Assembly: GCF_027887165.1 (NCBI RefSeq)
Contig: NC_077229.1
Coordinates: 345,321,380 to 345,385,379 of the forward strand
DNA from: Monodelphis domestica
Lineage: Eukaryota; Chordata; Mammalia; Didelphimorphia; Didelphidae
Direction: 5' to 3'
Length of the DNA stretch: 64,000 bases
The notes under the pieces are model-generated. The model was not told the DNA's origin, did no database searches, and saw only the letters and a list, made by a program, of their open reading frames with translations. Made by a program: the position numbers and the translations under genes. Shown here one piece after another: positions 23,345 through 33,465 of this stretch. Position 1 is the first letter of the stretch. Every line of letters begins with the position of its first letter.

Positions 23345-24062
23345 AGAATATTTTTATTAAGTTTATTTATTTAATTAATTAATTTAGAATATTTTCCCAT
23401 GGTTGTGTGATTCATGTTCTTTCTCTCCCCTCCTCACCCCCCCCCCCAATAGCCTCTGAACAATTCCACTGGGTTTTACATGTGTCATTGATCAAGACCT
23501 ATTTCCATATTATTGATATTTGCACTAGGGTGATCATTTAGAGTCTATATCCCCAACCATATCCCCCTTGACCCATGTAATCAAGCAGTTGTTTTTCTTT
23601 GGTGTTTTCACTCCCACAGTTTTTCCTTTGAATGTGGATGGTGTTCTTTCTCGTAGATCCCTCCAAGTTGTTCAGGATCACTGTGTTGCCACTAATGGAG
23701 AAGTCCATTACATTCAATTGTGCCACAGTATATCAGTCTCTGTGTACAATGTTCTCTTGGTTCTGCTCCTCTCACTCTGCATCAATTCCTGGAGGTCATT
23801 CCAGTTCCCATGGAATTCCTCCAGTTCATTATTCCTTTGGGCACAGTAGTATTCTATCACCAACAGATACCACAATTGATTCAGTCATTCCCCAATTGAA
23901 GGGAATCCCCTCATTTTCCCTTTTTTTTTTTGCCACCACAAAGAAGTTGTGTGGCTATGAATATTCTTGTACAAGTCTTTTTCCATATTATCTCTTTGGG
24001 GTACAAACCCAGCAGTGGCATGGCTGGATCAAAGGGCAGACAGTCTTTTAACATCCTTTGGG
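23345..24062 (-). mobile_element. LINE-1 3' end
   Basis: Antisense to the young L1 3' end: poly(T)-like start, the C-run at about 23,438, and on the minus strand the ORF2 tail (complement of 'ccaacagataccacaattgattcagtcattccccaattg'). 5' truncated near 24,060. Confidence 0.9.
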
Positions 24063-24129
24063 TATTAGAGAGAATATTGACAAGAAAAGGTGCTCATAAA
24101 CTAGTTAATGCTGCCTAATTAAATAGTAG

Positions 24130-24262
24130 TTAGGAAATAAGCAATTATTTAGTGCTTACTATGCACCAAGTACTTTGCAAAGTACTAAGGATGCAAAAAA
24201 AAAAAAAGTCAAAACCCTGATCTCTGTCCTTCAGAAGCTCACCTTCTAAAGGGATAAAAAAA
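24130..24262 (-). mobile_element. L2 3' end
   Basis: 'caattatttagtgcttactatgcaccaagtactttgcaaagtactaaggatgc ... gtccttcagaagctcaccttctaaa' is antisense L2. Confidence 0.7.
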
Positions 24263-24329
24263 GGTACCTCCCAAATGAAAAGAATAAAGGTTCAATAGAA
24301 CCTGGCTCTATTCCAAAGAGAGAATGAGT

Positions 24330-24512
24330 TGGTAGGTCAAATAGTAAAATTCCGAGTCAGGAAGATGGGTCCAGACACTATTTCTGAGACCAGAACCTAG
24401 GTGACTACACATAAGTCATTAACCTTCCTGAAGTTGTTTCCTACTCTGATCTGATCATAGTATTTACCTCTCCTGAGGGACCGTTGTGAAGCTAAAATAA
24501 AAAAAAAAACAA
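24330..24512 (+). mobile_element. MIR-like SINE
   Basis: 'gagtcaggaagatgggtccagacac ... taagtcattaaccttcctgaagttg ... catagtatttacctctcctgagggaccgttgtgaagctaaa' follows MIR. Confidence 0.6.
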
Positions 24513-25256
24513 ATGGCTATACATACATTGCTTTTGATTTTTTTAGCTCAGTAACCAAAGGGTTACCTAAATAAAGATCCTCATATTTTGCCTTCTTGTC
24601 CCTCTCTTTAGAAAAAAAAAATCAAGCCTGCTGTGTAATTTTAGACAAAGTCCCACTCTCAAAGCTAATTCAAATTAATGTGAATCCCTTATCAGTACTC
24701 TCCAAAAATGCAAAAGTGGCAGAGAGAAGAAATGACTTGACAATAAGGAAACCTAGTACGGGACCATTTCAGAGGTATGTAGAAATGTGAACTAATTAAC
24801 CTTCATTGCATCTTGGAGGTAAGCTGATATTTTCCCATTCTGCCAAGATTAAAAGGTTAATTAGCCTGCACTGTTGTTCCAAGAACCAGTTTAAAAAAAG
24901 GTAATGTCCCCAGTTCTATGGCCCCTCCATACCTCCTGTGTTCTCAGGCTCCCCTGGTCCCTGATGGCTCCCTAAGTGTAGTCATACTTTCCATGAATGA
25001 TTACTTGTCAATGGGAATAGAGATTGGAAATCCATTTGGATGCATACATAGATCTGGGTTCTCTAATTTACATCTTACCAAATACATGGCAGTTTTTCCA
25101 GCCCTCTTCCAGGAAGTTAACAAAGACATAGCTAATCTCCCTGGTACAATACAATCATGTGGCCTCCTGCCAAAAGAAGGGCACCTTTCAGTGAGTATCC
25201 ATCCCATCTTCCCTGTTGGAGTTGTTGGGAAATGTTGAATTCTGTGGCTCAGGACT
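24513..25256. other. unassigned sequence with a 106-codon open frame
   Basis: The plus-strand frame 24,918-25,238 has no recognised domain and no repeat origin that I can name. I do not call it a gene. Confidence 0.35.
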
Positions 25257-25400
25257 ACAGTCAGTCAATAAACATTTATTAAATACCTATTACAGATCAG
25301 GTACTGTGCTAAGTGAGCCAAAGGAGAGACAAAGGCAATTTTGGACCTCAAGAATATTACAATTTAATGGAGGGGACATAACACACAGAAAGAAGTCACA
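25257..25400 (-). mobile_element. L2 3' end
   Basis: 'agtcaataaacatttattaaatacctattacagatcaggtactgtgctaag ... ggacctcaagaatattacaatttaatggaggggac' is antisense L2. Confidence 0.75.
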
Positions 25401-25559
25401 AAGTAGGAGAGGGGAAACTGCCCAGAGAGGGGTTATGATGAAGTTCTGAGGGGTAAAGCCAGGTGGGGGAGGCAGAACTTGGGAGAATGCATGATTGTTT
25501 AGTTGTCCTCTTAGGATCAGACATTTAGAGGTAGAAGGGACTTCAGCCATCATCTGGTG

Positions 25560-25665
25560 CAGCCAGTCAGTAAACAGATATTCATTAAATGGTTACTATG
25601 TGCCAGGCATTCTGCTAAGTGCTAGGAGTTGGTCTTGTTTCATTCTCAAAATGGCCCCTCAGGGG
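25560..25665 (-). mobile_element. L2 fragment with MIR continuation, split by an L1
   Basis: 'cagtaaacagatattcattaaatggttactatgtgccaggcattctgctaagtgc' is antisense L2. The flank continues after the L1 at 26,226 with an antisense MIR-like core. Confidence 0.6.
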
Positions 25666-26210
25666 GATGCCCATCAATTGGGGAATGGCTGAACAAACTG
25701 TGGTATATGTTGGTGATGGAGTACTATTGTGCTAAAAGGAATAATAAAGTGGAGAAGTTCCATGGAGACTGGAACTACCTCCAGGAAGTGATGCAGAGCG
25801 AGAGGAGCAGAACCAGGAGAACATTGTACACAGAGACAAACACACTGTGGTATCATCGAACGTAATGGACTTCTCCATTGGTGGTGGTGTAATGTCCCTG
25901 AACAACTTGCAGGGACCCAGGAGAAAAAAACACCATTCATAAGCAAAGGATAAACTATGGGAGTGGAAACACCGAGAAAAAGCAACTGCCTGAATACAGA
26001 GGTTGAGGGGACATGACAGAGGAGAGACTCTAAATGAACACTCTAATGCAAATACTATCAACAAAGCAATGGGTTCAAATCAAGAAAACATCTAATGCCC
26101 AGTGGACTTACGCGTCGGCTATGGGGGGTGGGGGGGGGAGGAAAAGAAAATGATCTATGTCTTTAACGAATAATGCTTGGAAATGATCAAATAAAATATA
26201 TTTTAAAAAA
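25666..26210 (+). mobile_element. LINE-1 3' end with target-site duplication
   Basis: Starts at 'gatgcccatcaattggggaatggctgaac' within the ORF2 C-terminus and ends in 'aaataaaatatattttaaaaaa'. The flanks repeat AAATGGCCCCTCAGGGG at 25,649-25,665 and about 26,209-26,225. It is 5' truncated to about 545 bp. Confidence 0.95.
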
Positions 26211-26225
26211 AATGGCCCCTCAGGG

Positions 26226-26400
26226 GAGGTATAGACTACTGGTATGATCAGATCCATTTTACAGAGTGGGGAAACTGAACTTCAGAGAGTTCAATGATTG
26301 ACCTGTGGTCACATTGTTTCTACTCTCAGAAATGGTATTTGAATCCATCTTCCTGACATGGAATTTTCCCATTTGATGGAAGTGGCAGTCCCTGTTCTCA
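26226..26400 (-). mobile_element. MIR-like SINE
   Basis: 'ccattttacagagtggggaaactgaacttcagagagttcaatgattgacctgtggtcacat' is antisense MIR. Confidence 0.7.
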
Positions 26401-26640
26401 AGGTATACACACTCTACATATGGAATAGATGGAAGGTGATCTGAAAGGGGGGAAATACGAGCAGCTAAGGAGACCAGGAAAGATCTGTTGTAGAAGATGG
26501 CACTTGAGCTGAGTTTTGAAGAAAGCCAGGAGGTGAGGAGGCAGAGCTTTCTAGGCATGGGGGGAATAGCCAGTATGAAGACTCGGAGCCAGAAATGGAG
26601 ACACAGATGAGGAAGCACAGACCAGAATTCAAACTTATGT
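26400..26640 (-). mobile_element. L2 fragment
   Basis: 'gatggcacttgagctgagttttgaagaaagccaggaggtgag ... ctttctaggcatggggggaatagccagtatgaag' is the antisense of the L2 3' region upstream of its tail. Confidence 0.6.
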
Positions 26641-26714
26641 TCCCAGCATCTGAGCTGATGTTTTTTTCTCCTATACAACAGTGGGGAAACTATAACCTTT
26701 CCACCCACTTATGG

Positions 26715-27180
26715 CTATAACAGTTTTAATGAGGTTATGGTAAAATATTCTGGAGAGTTTGCTCACATGCACATTAAAATCTTGAGTAACTTCTTTAAAA
26801 TTAGCTCTTACGTATCACCTCTGGAATCTACTACATGTTGAAAAGCAACTATAGACAAACGGCATCTTAGCTTACTCCGGAGCCATCAGAATGACTCACT
26901 GTTCACTAGTAGAGACAAATGTGATACCCTGGGCTTGGCACAAAATGCCAAAATAGGTGAGACAGTCGCAGATTTTCCTCCTAACTTGAGAACAAAAGCC
27001 ACAATGCCAGGAGGAAATTTAGCTGAAATCTACATCTAATGTTTTATGCTAATGAACATATTTAATTCTGAAAACTGCTAGCCTGCTGTCTGAGCAGCTG
27101 TATATCTTTAGGAAGTAATAGCAGGGTTCTTTATTATTTTAGAAACCTCAGTGCTTGATATTTGTACTTTCTATATTGAC
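26715..27180. other. unique sequence, possible conserved non-coding element
   Basis: No repeat features. It contains 'atgctaatgaacatatttaattctgaaaactg', an octamer/homeobox-like AT core, in otherwise balanced sequence. No open frame of note. Its role is unknown. Confidence 0.3.
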
Positions 27181-27237
27181 TTCTCTCCCTTACCCTCCCA
27201 CCAACCCAGTTCTTTGCTCCATTAAGTATTTAATTGT

Positions 27238-27502
27238 TTTGTTGTTGTGGCTGTTCAGTCATTTCAGCTGTGTCTGACTCTTTGTTGACCCCATTTGGGG
27301 TTTTCATGGCAAAGATACTGCACTGGGTTGCCATTTCCTTCTCCAGCTCATTTTTAAGATGAGGAAACCGAGGCCACTGAGGTAAAGTAACTTGGCCAGG
27401 GTCGTACAGCCAATGCTGAAGCCAGATTTGAAGTTGAGACTTCCTGACTTCAGAGCCAGTGCTCTATCCACTGCACCACCTAGCTGCTCTCTAGTTGTGT
27501 TT
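27238..27502 (-). mobile_element. MAR1-type CORE-SINE with RTE-like tail
   Basis: 'gttgtggctgttcagtcatttcagctgtgtctgactctttgttgaccccatttggggttttcatggcaaag' is the reversed RTE tail; 'gaggaaaccgaggccactgag' and 'ctatccactgcaccacctagctgc' complete the antisense core and head. Confidence 0.92.
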
Positions 27503-28134
27503 TAGTTATTTTGAATTTAATCGAAATCCTCTGAAAGCTTATGAAGAACAAGAAAATCACCTACTTTGGAGCCAAGTTATTTTACAAAGGATTTTTCCGC
27601 ATTAGGAAATTTGCCCAAACTGAAGAATATAGCTAAAATAAAAAAAATACATACATATATGTATATATACTTTTATATATCACCAACATACATCCTCTGT
27701 ATACTTGAATAGTAGAGAGGTCAGGAAGAGGAGAATGAAGAGCTAGTCTTTGTGTTTGGCCAAGAGAAGGGCAGCAATGACCAGCCAAATTCAGAAAATA
27801 AATTGCAGAGGAAGGTCATGCTACAGAGAAAAGATCACATGAGAAATTTGGGGGACAGAAATGAAAATTCTGGCAAGAGGTAGCACATCAGGAGCTTGGA
27901 CATGACCCAGGAGAGTCAGGATGTTGGAGCTGGTCATCATTATCTACAGGGGGAGGGGAGAGCTTGTTTGAATCTATTCCTTTTATCTCAGAAGATCACG
28001 TGCCATGATCATAGACTTCTGGGGGAGTATGTTTGGAGATATCCCTAGGAAGTCTCAGAATTCCAATTCTTCTAATAATGACCTGCTTTCCCTCAAGTAC
28101 TTGATCAGATCAACTGATGCTTTGGTTCAGTTTG
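27503..28134. other. unassigned; AT microsatellite at 27640-27685
   Basis: A run of 'atacatacatatatgtatatata' occurs near 27,650. No gene recognised. Confidence 0.4.
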
Positions 28135-28345
28135 TTTTTTTTTAAACCCTGAGACCTTCCATCTCGGAATCAATCCTGTGTATTAGTTCCAAAGCAGAAG
28201 AGTGATATGGGTTAGGCAATTGAGGTTAAGTGACTCACCCAGGGTCACACAGTTAGGATATAGCTGAGGCCAGATTTGAACCTACGTCCTCCTGACTCTA
28301 GATCTGCCTCTCTATCCACTGAGTCACCTAATTGCCTCCTTTTTT
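28135..28345 (-). mobile_element. tRNA-derived SINE
   Basis: Antisense of the SINE: T-rich start, 'cttccatctcggaatcaatcctgtgtatt', 'gcagaagagtgatatgggttaggcaattgaggttaagtgac', 'gatttgaacctacgtcctcctga', 'tatccactgagtcacctaattgcc'. Confidence 0.9.
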
Positions 28346-29320
28346 GGCTAATGTTGCTGAACTGTTTTCATTTTTCTTCTTTATTTTAAGGAATAGCTCT
28401 TTGGGTTAGGGGTGGAATATCTAGAGATAAAGGTGATATAAAAACATAAGGTGTCAATTAAAAATGACATGATACACAAATGACTAAAAATTAGAATTAC
28501 ATGCAGATAGAATTAATGTTTACAAACATTTCTGAACATGTATACTGTGTGATGAAAGTAAGTTTAATTTGGGGTAGGCAGACCTCAAGATTCTGGGGGT
28601 AATAGTCTCCTAGGCAGGAACACTGAGTTTGGAAGAATGCATTTGCTATTTGTGGGATATGGCAACTCTCTGTCAGTGCTGTCAAATAAACTACAAAAAG
28701 CTGTTCGGTTTGGGGCATGTCATTTTAAAAATCTATAAACATGAGAAAGTATACAGAGGCTGACTAGAAGAACACAGGCAAGAAAAAAAGAAAGGTTGTT
28801 CTTTTGAGAGAACTAAGGAAAGAGGAAGAAGTCAGGTGACAGATATTAGAGATCAACAGAACAAACAAAAGCCATAAGAATTTAACCATAAAGGACTTCT
28901 AAACTACTCCTTTTGCTACACTAGAGGTGAGGAAATGAATGGCAAATGACTTGCCCAAGGTCACACAGGTTTTTTGTAGCAAACAAGCAGTCCATAGAGT
29001 CCATTCTTCCCATAGAAATGGGAAGAATGAGAGAGAAGAGATGTTAAAGGAATCACAAAGTCAAATGAATAAAAGGGGATGAACATCTATTCTTTAAGTG
29101 AAATTGAGATCCTCTGAGATGATATACAAAATCAAGGGCAGGGACTTCTCTGAAAAAAAATAGCATCACTAAAAAAAAAAGAGTTGTGTAGTTTCAAGCA
29201 ATCCTCATATCTAGAGAGGCCATTGATTTGAACTACCCGCTACTTGCAGGTGCTAATGTTTAGATGTCAATGCCATAATCACGTGAGATTTTAGAGATTT
29301 TCATCTTTCAAAGTGTGAGC
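28346..29320. other. mostly unassigned; MIR-like scrap at 28915-28985
   Basis: 'gaggtgaggaaatgaatggcaaatgacttgcccaaggtcacacagg' is a MIR-like core in antisense. Nothing else recognised. Confidence 0.4.
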
Positions 29321-29483
29321 TACGAGTAATCTCCTTTTCAGACTTTTTTCCCCCAGGGAACCTCCAATCTCTATCATTTTCCTTTCTTATTATCTTTTCC
29401 AATCTGGTGTGTTGGAGGTGAAATCTCAGAATTGCTTTAATTTGTATTCCTTTTATTAGTCGTAATTTGGACAATTTTTTCAT
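29321..29483 (-). mobile_element. LINE-1 ORF2 fragment
   Basis: The minus-strand frame 29,301-29,483 reads LSKLRLIKGIQIKAILRFHL, similar to the L1 ORF2 stretch before the C-terminal Trp-rich part ([11 protein letters not shown] in young copies at 49 and 60 kb). Heavily diverged; an AT-rich repeat (29,490-29,570) follows. Confidence 0.6.
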
Positions 29484-29639
29484 AAGAATAAATATATATT
29501 ATATATATATGTATATTTTATATATAAATATATATATACACATTTATATGATAAATATATATCTTGCTTTCTTCTCTTGAGAATTGTTGTTCGTATCCCA
29601 AAACAGTGAAAGGCTCTTTTCTGATCATTTGAATCAGTC

Positions 29640-30470
29640 TCTTAGCTAGCTTTTGTTGACCTGTGAATGGATACTATCATTCTACAAAGCTATTTGGAAT
29701 TCTACACACAAAGTTGCTAGACTCCATGCTCTGATCCACCTGCTTTGATGCCACTGCTAGACCTATACTCAAAGGAAACCAAAGAAAGAGGGGAAAGTTC
29801 TTTTTGTCATAACAAGAAACATGGAAACTGAGGGAATGCCCATCAAATGGGGACTAGCTGAATAAAATGCAGTATATGAATATGATGTAGTTGTTATTGC
29901 AGTTCAGTTGTATCTGACTCTTTGTGACCCCACTTGGGGTTTTCTTGAAAAAGATAGTGGAATGGCTTGTAATTTCCTTCTCCAGCTCATTTTATACCTG
30001 AAGAAACTGAGGCCAACAAGGTTAAGTGATTTGCCCAAAGCTGCACAGCCAGGAAGGCCAGATTTGAACTCAAGAAGATGAGTTTTTCTTACTCTAGGCC
30101 TGGCACTTCTATCCACTGAAACACCTTGCTGCCCTACATGATGGTATACTATTATGCTATAAGAAATAAAGAAATACTTGATTTTGGAGAGATGTGGAAA
30201 ATTCTACCTGAATTGATGCAGGGGGAAGGAAGCACAACCAGGAGAATCATTTATACAGTAACAAAAATGAGGAAGTATGCTGTCTGTCTCCTGACAGAGA
30301 ATTGATGGATTTTTGAGACAAATATTTTGAGCACAGACAATGGAGGAATTTACTTTGTTTGACCGTGCATGTTTGTGGCAGGGAATGTTTTATTCCAAAG
30401 GGGTAGGAGGTGAAAGGGACAGAAAATAGAAAAGATAACATTAAATAGTAACACAATTCACCTTAAATCC
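29640..30470 (+). mobile_element. older LINE-1 3' end split by a CORE-SINE
   Basis: 29,790-29,887 holds an ORF2 tail ('aatgcccatcaaatggggactagctgaataaaatgcagtata'), which resumes at 30,136 ('tggtatactattatgctataagaaataaagaaat'), then the 3'UTR ('gggggaaggaagcacaaccaggagaatcatttatacagtaac'). The SINE below separates the parts. Confidence 0.75.
29888..30135 (-). mobile_element. MAR1-type CORE-SINE inserted in an L1
   Basis: 'attgcagttcagttgtatctgactctttgtgaccccacttggggttttcttgaaaaag' is the reversed RTE tail, followed by the antisense core and 'ctatccactgaaacaccttgctgccc'. 'atgatg' occurs on both flanks. Confidence 0.9.
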
Positions 30471-30629
30471 AATGGTTCTACTTCACTAAAGTACAGTCTT
30501 CCCCCCTTCCTTTTTATTAAAGCCAAATCATTAGTTATAATTACTTTGTATTGCTATTTTGTTTCATTGTTTTTAGAAAATATGATTTATAAACTTATTT
30601 TTCTATTGTTTTAAATTAAAAAAAAAACA

Positions 30630-31390
30630 GGTTAAGCCAAGATAGCAGCTTAGTAGTAGCAAAAGCCTAAATCTCTGACAATCCTTTCAAACCAATCTTT
30701 AAAAACTGCTTCAAAATGATGGGAATCAAAAACAAAGAGCAAGAAGGTATGAGAGAGATCTCCCACTCAACACAACTTGAAAAATAGGCAGAGAGCACTG
30801 TTTCAAAGGTGTGTGTGGGGGGCTGTAAAATAGAGCAATCAGCAGAGGAAACATTTATTGCTGGAAATTTTCTCTAGGGACAAATAGAAAAGTATAGAAC
30901 CAACAGGAGATGGTGAGATCCAAGCAACCATATGCAAAACTTCAAAAAAAATGGAAATTGGTCTCAAGCACCAGAAGAACTTAAAAAGGAATTAAAAAAT
31001 CAAATAAGACAGGTCAAAGAAAAATGGGAGAAAGAAGAACTTAAAAAGGAATTAAAAAATCAAATAAGACAGGTCAAAGAAAAATGGGGGAAAGAAATTA
31101 AAGTAATGCAAAAAGAAAATAACAACTTAAAAAAGCAAAATTAGTCACCTGGAAAAAAGAGGCAAAAAAATTAAATGAAGAGTGCTATGAAAAGTTGAAT
31201 GGACCAAATGGAAAAAGAGGATCAAAAGGTCATGGAAGAAATTGAGTCTTTAAAAATTAGAATTGGACAAATAGAAGCTAATGACTTCATGAGGCATCAA
31301 GAAACAACAAAACAAAATAAAAATAATGAAAATAGAAGAAAACATGAAATATCTTATTGAAAGAAAAAAATTAAATTAAAAAATTAAAAA
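30630..31390 (+). mobile_element. LINE-1 5' part with ORF1 start (half-L1)
   Basis: A 5'UTR-like lead is followed by an ORF1 coiled-coil (from about 30,932: EELKKELKNQIRQVKEKW and further Lys/Glu-rich repeats). Homology stops in an A-rich stretch near 31,340-31,390, so ORF2 and the normal 3'UTR are absent. The ORF1 frame stops at 31,144. An exact 60-bp tandem duplication lies inside (listed separately). Confidence 0.7.
30974..31093 (+). repeat. 60-bp tandem duplication in L1 ORF1
   Basis: Copies 30,974-31,033 and 31,034-31,093 differ at one base (ggag versus gggg). Each adds 20 codons in frame to the coiled-coil. Confidence 0.95.
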
Positions 31391-31479
31391 ACAAAGATTT
31401 TCTTTCATGGAACATTCAAAGGTCAAGAGTGAAGGGCCCAGTCATAGGCAGCACAACCATTGCAAGTGATGGTAATGAT

Positions 31480-31685
31480 TTGTTTATCTGAATGGCAGAT
31501 CAGAAAATTAATTGAGTCAGAAGATTTAGGCTGAAATCCCAATTCTTCTGCATACTACCTGGAGAATTTTGTGCGAATGATCTAACCACCTCATGTTCCT
31601 CATCTGTAAAATAAGAGAGCTGGACTTGACAGACTTCAGGTTTCCTTCCTACTGTAGATCTTATGACATACTGAATGAAGTCCTA
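31480..31685 (+). mobile_element. MIR-like SINE
   Basis: 'gagtcagaagatttaggctgaaatcccaattcttctgcatactacc ... catgttcctcatctgtaaaataagagagctggacttgacag' follows MIR. Confidence 0.7.
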
Positions 31686-32330
31686 TAGTCATACAGCCAG
31701 AACTCGAGAATATCAAGTGAGTAGAAAGGCCCTGCTCCTCCTTGGCACCAAAATGAAAGAGAAGATATTTCCATTTTAGATCCTTTTCAGGGAGTCAGTG
31801 TATGAGGAAGAGGTGGAAGAAAATAGAAGGTAAAATATACCCCATCCAGCTGCCCCCAATGCTCCTAATTTGTGCATTGGGTCAGTTTTTTTCAAAGTAA
31901 AGAGGCCAAGACTTGAGCACCAAGGAGTATGTGATCATCATAAGGGAATATGGGTCCCATTCCATCTTTATAACAATATCCAATCATGAAACTTTTCCCT
32001 AATATAAGCACCCTTACTCTTATCCCAAATTCCCTGACTGTACTTATTCCCCCTGCTATACAAACTGCCATCTAGCTCCATCCTAGTTGGATGCTGGCCC
32101 CCAAAGGAGGTTATAACCTAAACATGACTGAGGCACCCACACAACAGGTTGGACATTGGAAATATTCCACTCACCCCCAAAATACTCACTCTCCCTTACA
32201 TCTTATGGCTACCCCAGATACCTCTCAGGGACTGAGTTCTGCCATTTTGGGAAGTTGGCCAGTTACCAAATTACCCTCCTCCTTTTTTCATTTTGAGTAG
32301 GACTCAAATATAAATACAATTCCAAACTTG
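31686..32330. other. unassigned sequence
   Basis: No gene recognised. 32,000-32,330 is C-rich and could be upstream L2 sequence. Confidence 0.35.
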
Positions 32331-32587
32331 CCTATTCTAAGTGAATCACCATTTTTCCAAGGTACCCAGGCTCCTAACCTCTGTGTCATCTTTGATTCCT
32401 CCTTCTCACTTAGCCTATATAGCCAATCAGTTGCTATTTCTTGTTGTTTCAACATGTACATCCCTCACTTCTCTCACATTCTCTTTACTCACACAGCCAC
32501 CATCCTAGTACCTAGCCTTCTAATTGATCTCCCTGAGTCAAAGCTCTTCCCATTCCAAGACATTGACTATTGTATAACTGAAAATCT
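32331..32587 (+). mobile_element. L2 LINE fragment
   Basis: 'ctgtgtcatctttgattcctccttctcacttagcctatatagccaatcagttgc ... cttctaattgatctccctgag' matches the L2 ORF2 3' region in sense. Confidence 0.7.
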
Positions 32588-32882
32588 GTTACCCTAAAAA
32601 AGAACTACTTTTCCCAGGAGCCCACTGACTTCCTGTCATTATGTACTTCCTATAGACAGGGGATAAATATTGAGTGGGCGGTACTGCCCCTCTCTCTTTG
32701 GCATGATGACATTGAACTTGGTGGCAGTGGTAAGCTAAGCATGGGGATTTTAAATGGGTTGACCAGCCATGGGCACATGATCTTTATTTTGTTTCCTCTT
32801 TATGCCTTGATTTCTAATAAACATTAACAAATCCCTTAAAATATGTAATTTTTATTATTGAGTTTTAATTTTAATTTTTACA
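32588..32882 (+). mobile_element. short LTR (fossil)
   Basis: Begins TGTTACCC and can be closed at TTTACA. It has 'gggataaatattgag' (TATA-like) and 'ctaataaacattaac' (poly(A)-like) at LTR spacing. It interrupts an L2. Family not identified. Confidence 0.45.
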
Positions 32883-32897
32883 CTATCAAAGGCAATT

Positions 32898-33076
32898 GGG
32901 GGTGGGAGTGTGAAGCTGACAGGAGTTCCTGGGTTCAAATCTGGCCTCAGACATTTCCTAGCTGTATGACCCTAGGCAAGACACTTAATCCCCATCATCT
33001 AGCCATTACCACTCTTATGCCTTGGAACCAATACTTAGTATCAATTCTAAAAGAGAAGGTAAGAGATTTTTTAAAA
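32898..33076 (+). mobile_element. tRNA-derived SINE, head diverged
   Basis: From 'caggagttcctgggttcaaatctggcctcagac' to 'ttagtatcaattctaaaagagaaggtaagag'. Confidence 0.85.
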
Positions 33077-33084
33077 AGTGATTT

Positions 33085-33350
33085 GGGGGCACCTATGTGG
33101 CACAATGGATAGAACACTGGGCCTAGAATCAGGATGACCTGAATTAAAATCTGCCATCAGACACTTAATAGCTGTATGACCTTGTGCAAGTCACTTGACT
33201 GATTTGCCCCAGTTTCCTCAACTGTAAAATGGGGATAATAATAGCATTTGCTTCCCAAGGGTGTTGTGAGGATCACATGAGATAATATTTGTAAAACACT
33301 TGGTAGAGTGCTTGAGACATAGTAGGCACTATATAAACCTTGCTTTTCTT
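33085..33350 (+). mobile_element. CORE-SINE
   Basis: 'gggggcacctatgtggcacaatggatagaacactgggcctagaatcagg' head, MIR-type core 'ccagtttcctcaactgtaaaatggggataataatagc' and end 'agtgcttgagacatagtaggcactatataaa'. Confidence 0.9.
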
Positions 33351-33369
33351 AGAATAATATTGTTTTATT

Positions 33370-33465
33370 AATTTTTTCCTAAAACACAGGTCTCACCATG
33401 TCACTTTTCTATCTGTAAACTCCAGTGGTTCCCTTCTGACTCTAGACTCAAATATTATTTCATCA
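33370..33465 (+). mobile_element. L2 fragment
   Basis: 'aaacacaggtctcaccatgtcacttttctatctgtaaactccagtggttccc' is characteristic L2 3' sequence. Confidence 0.7.

Noticed and set aside
24918-25238. 106-codon open frame as a possible gene
   Set aside because: No family resemblance or splice support that I can see.
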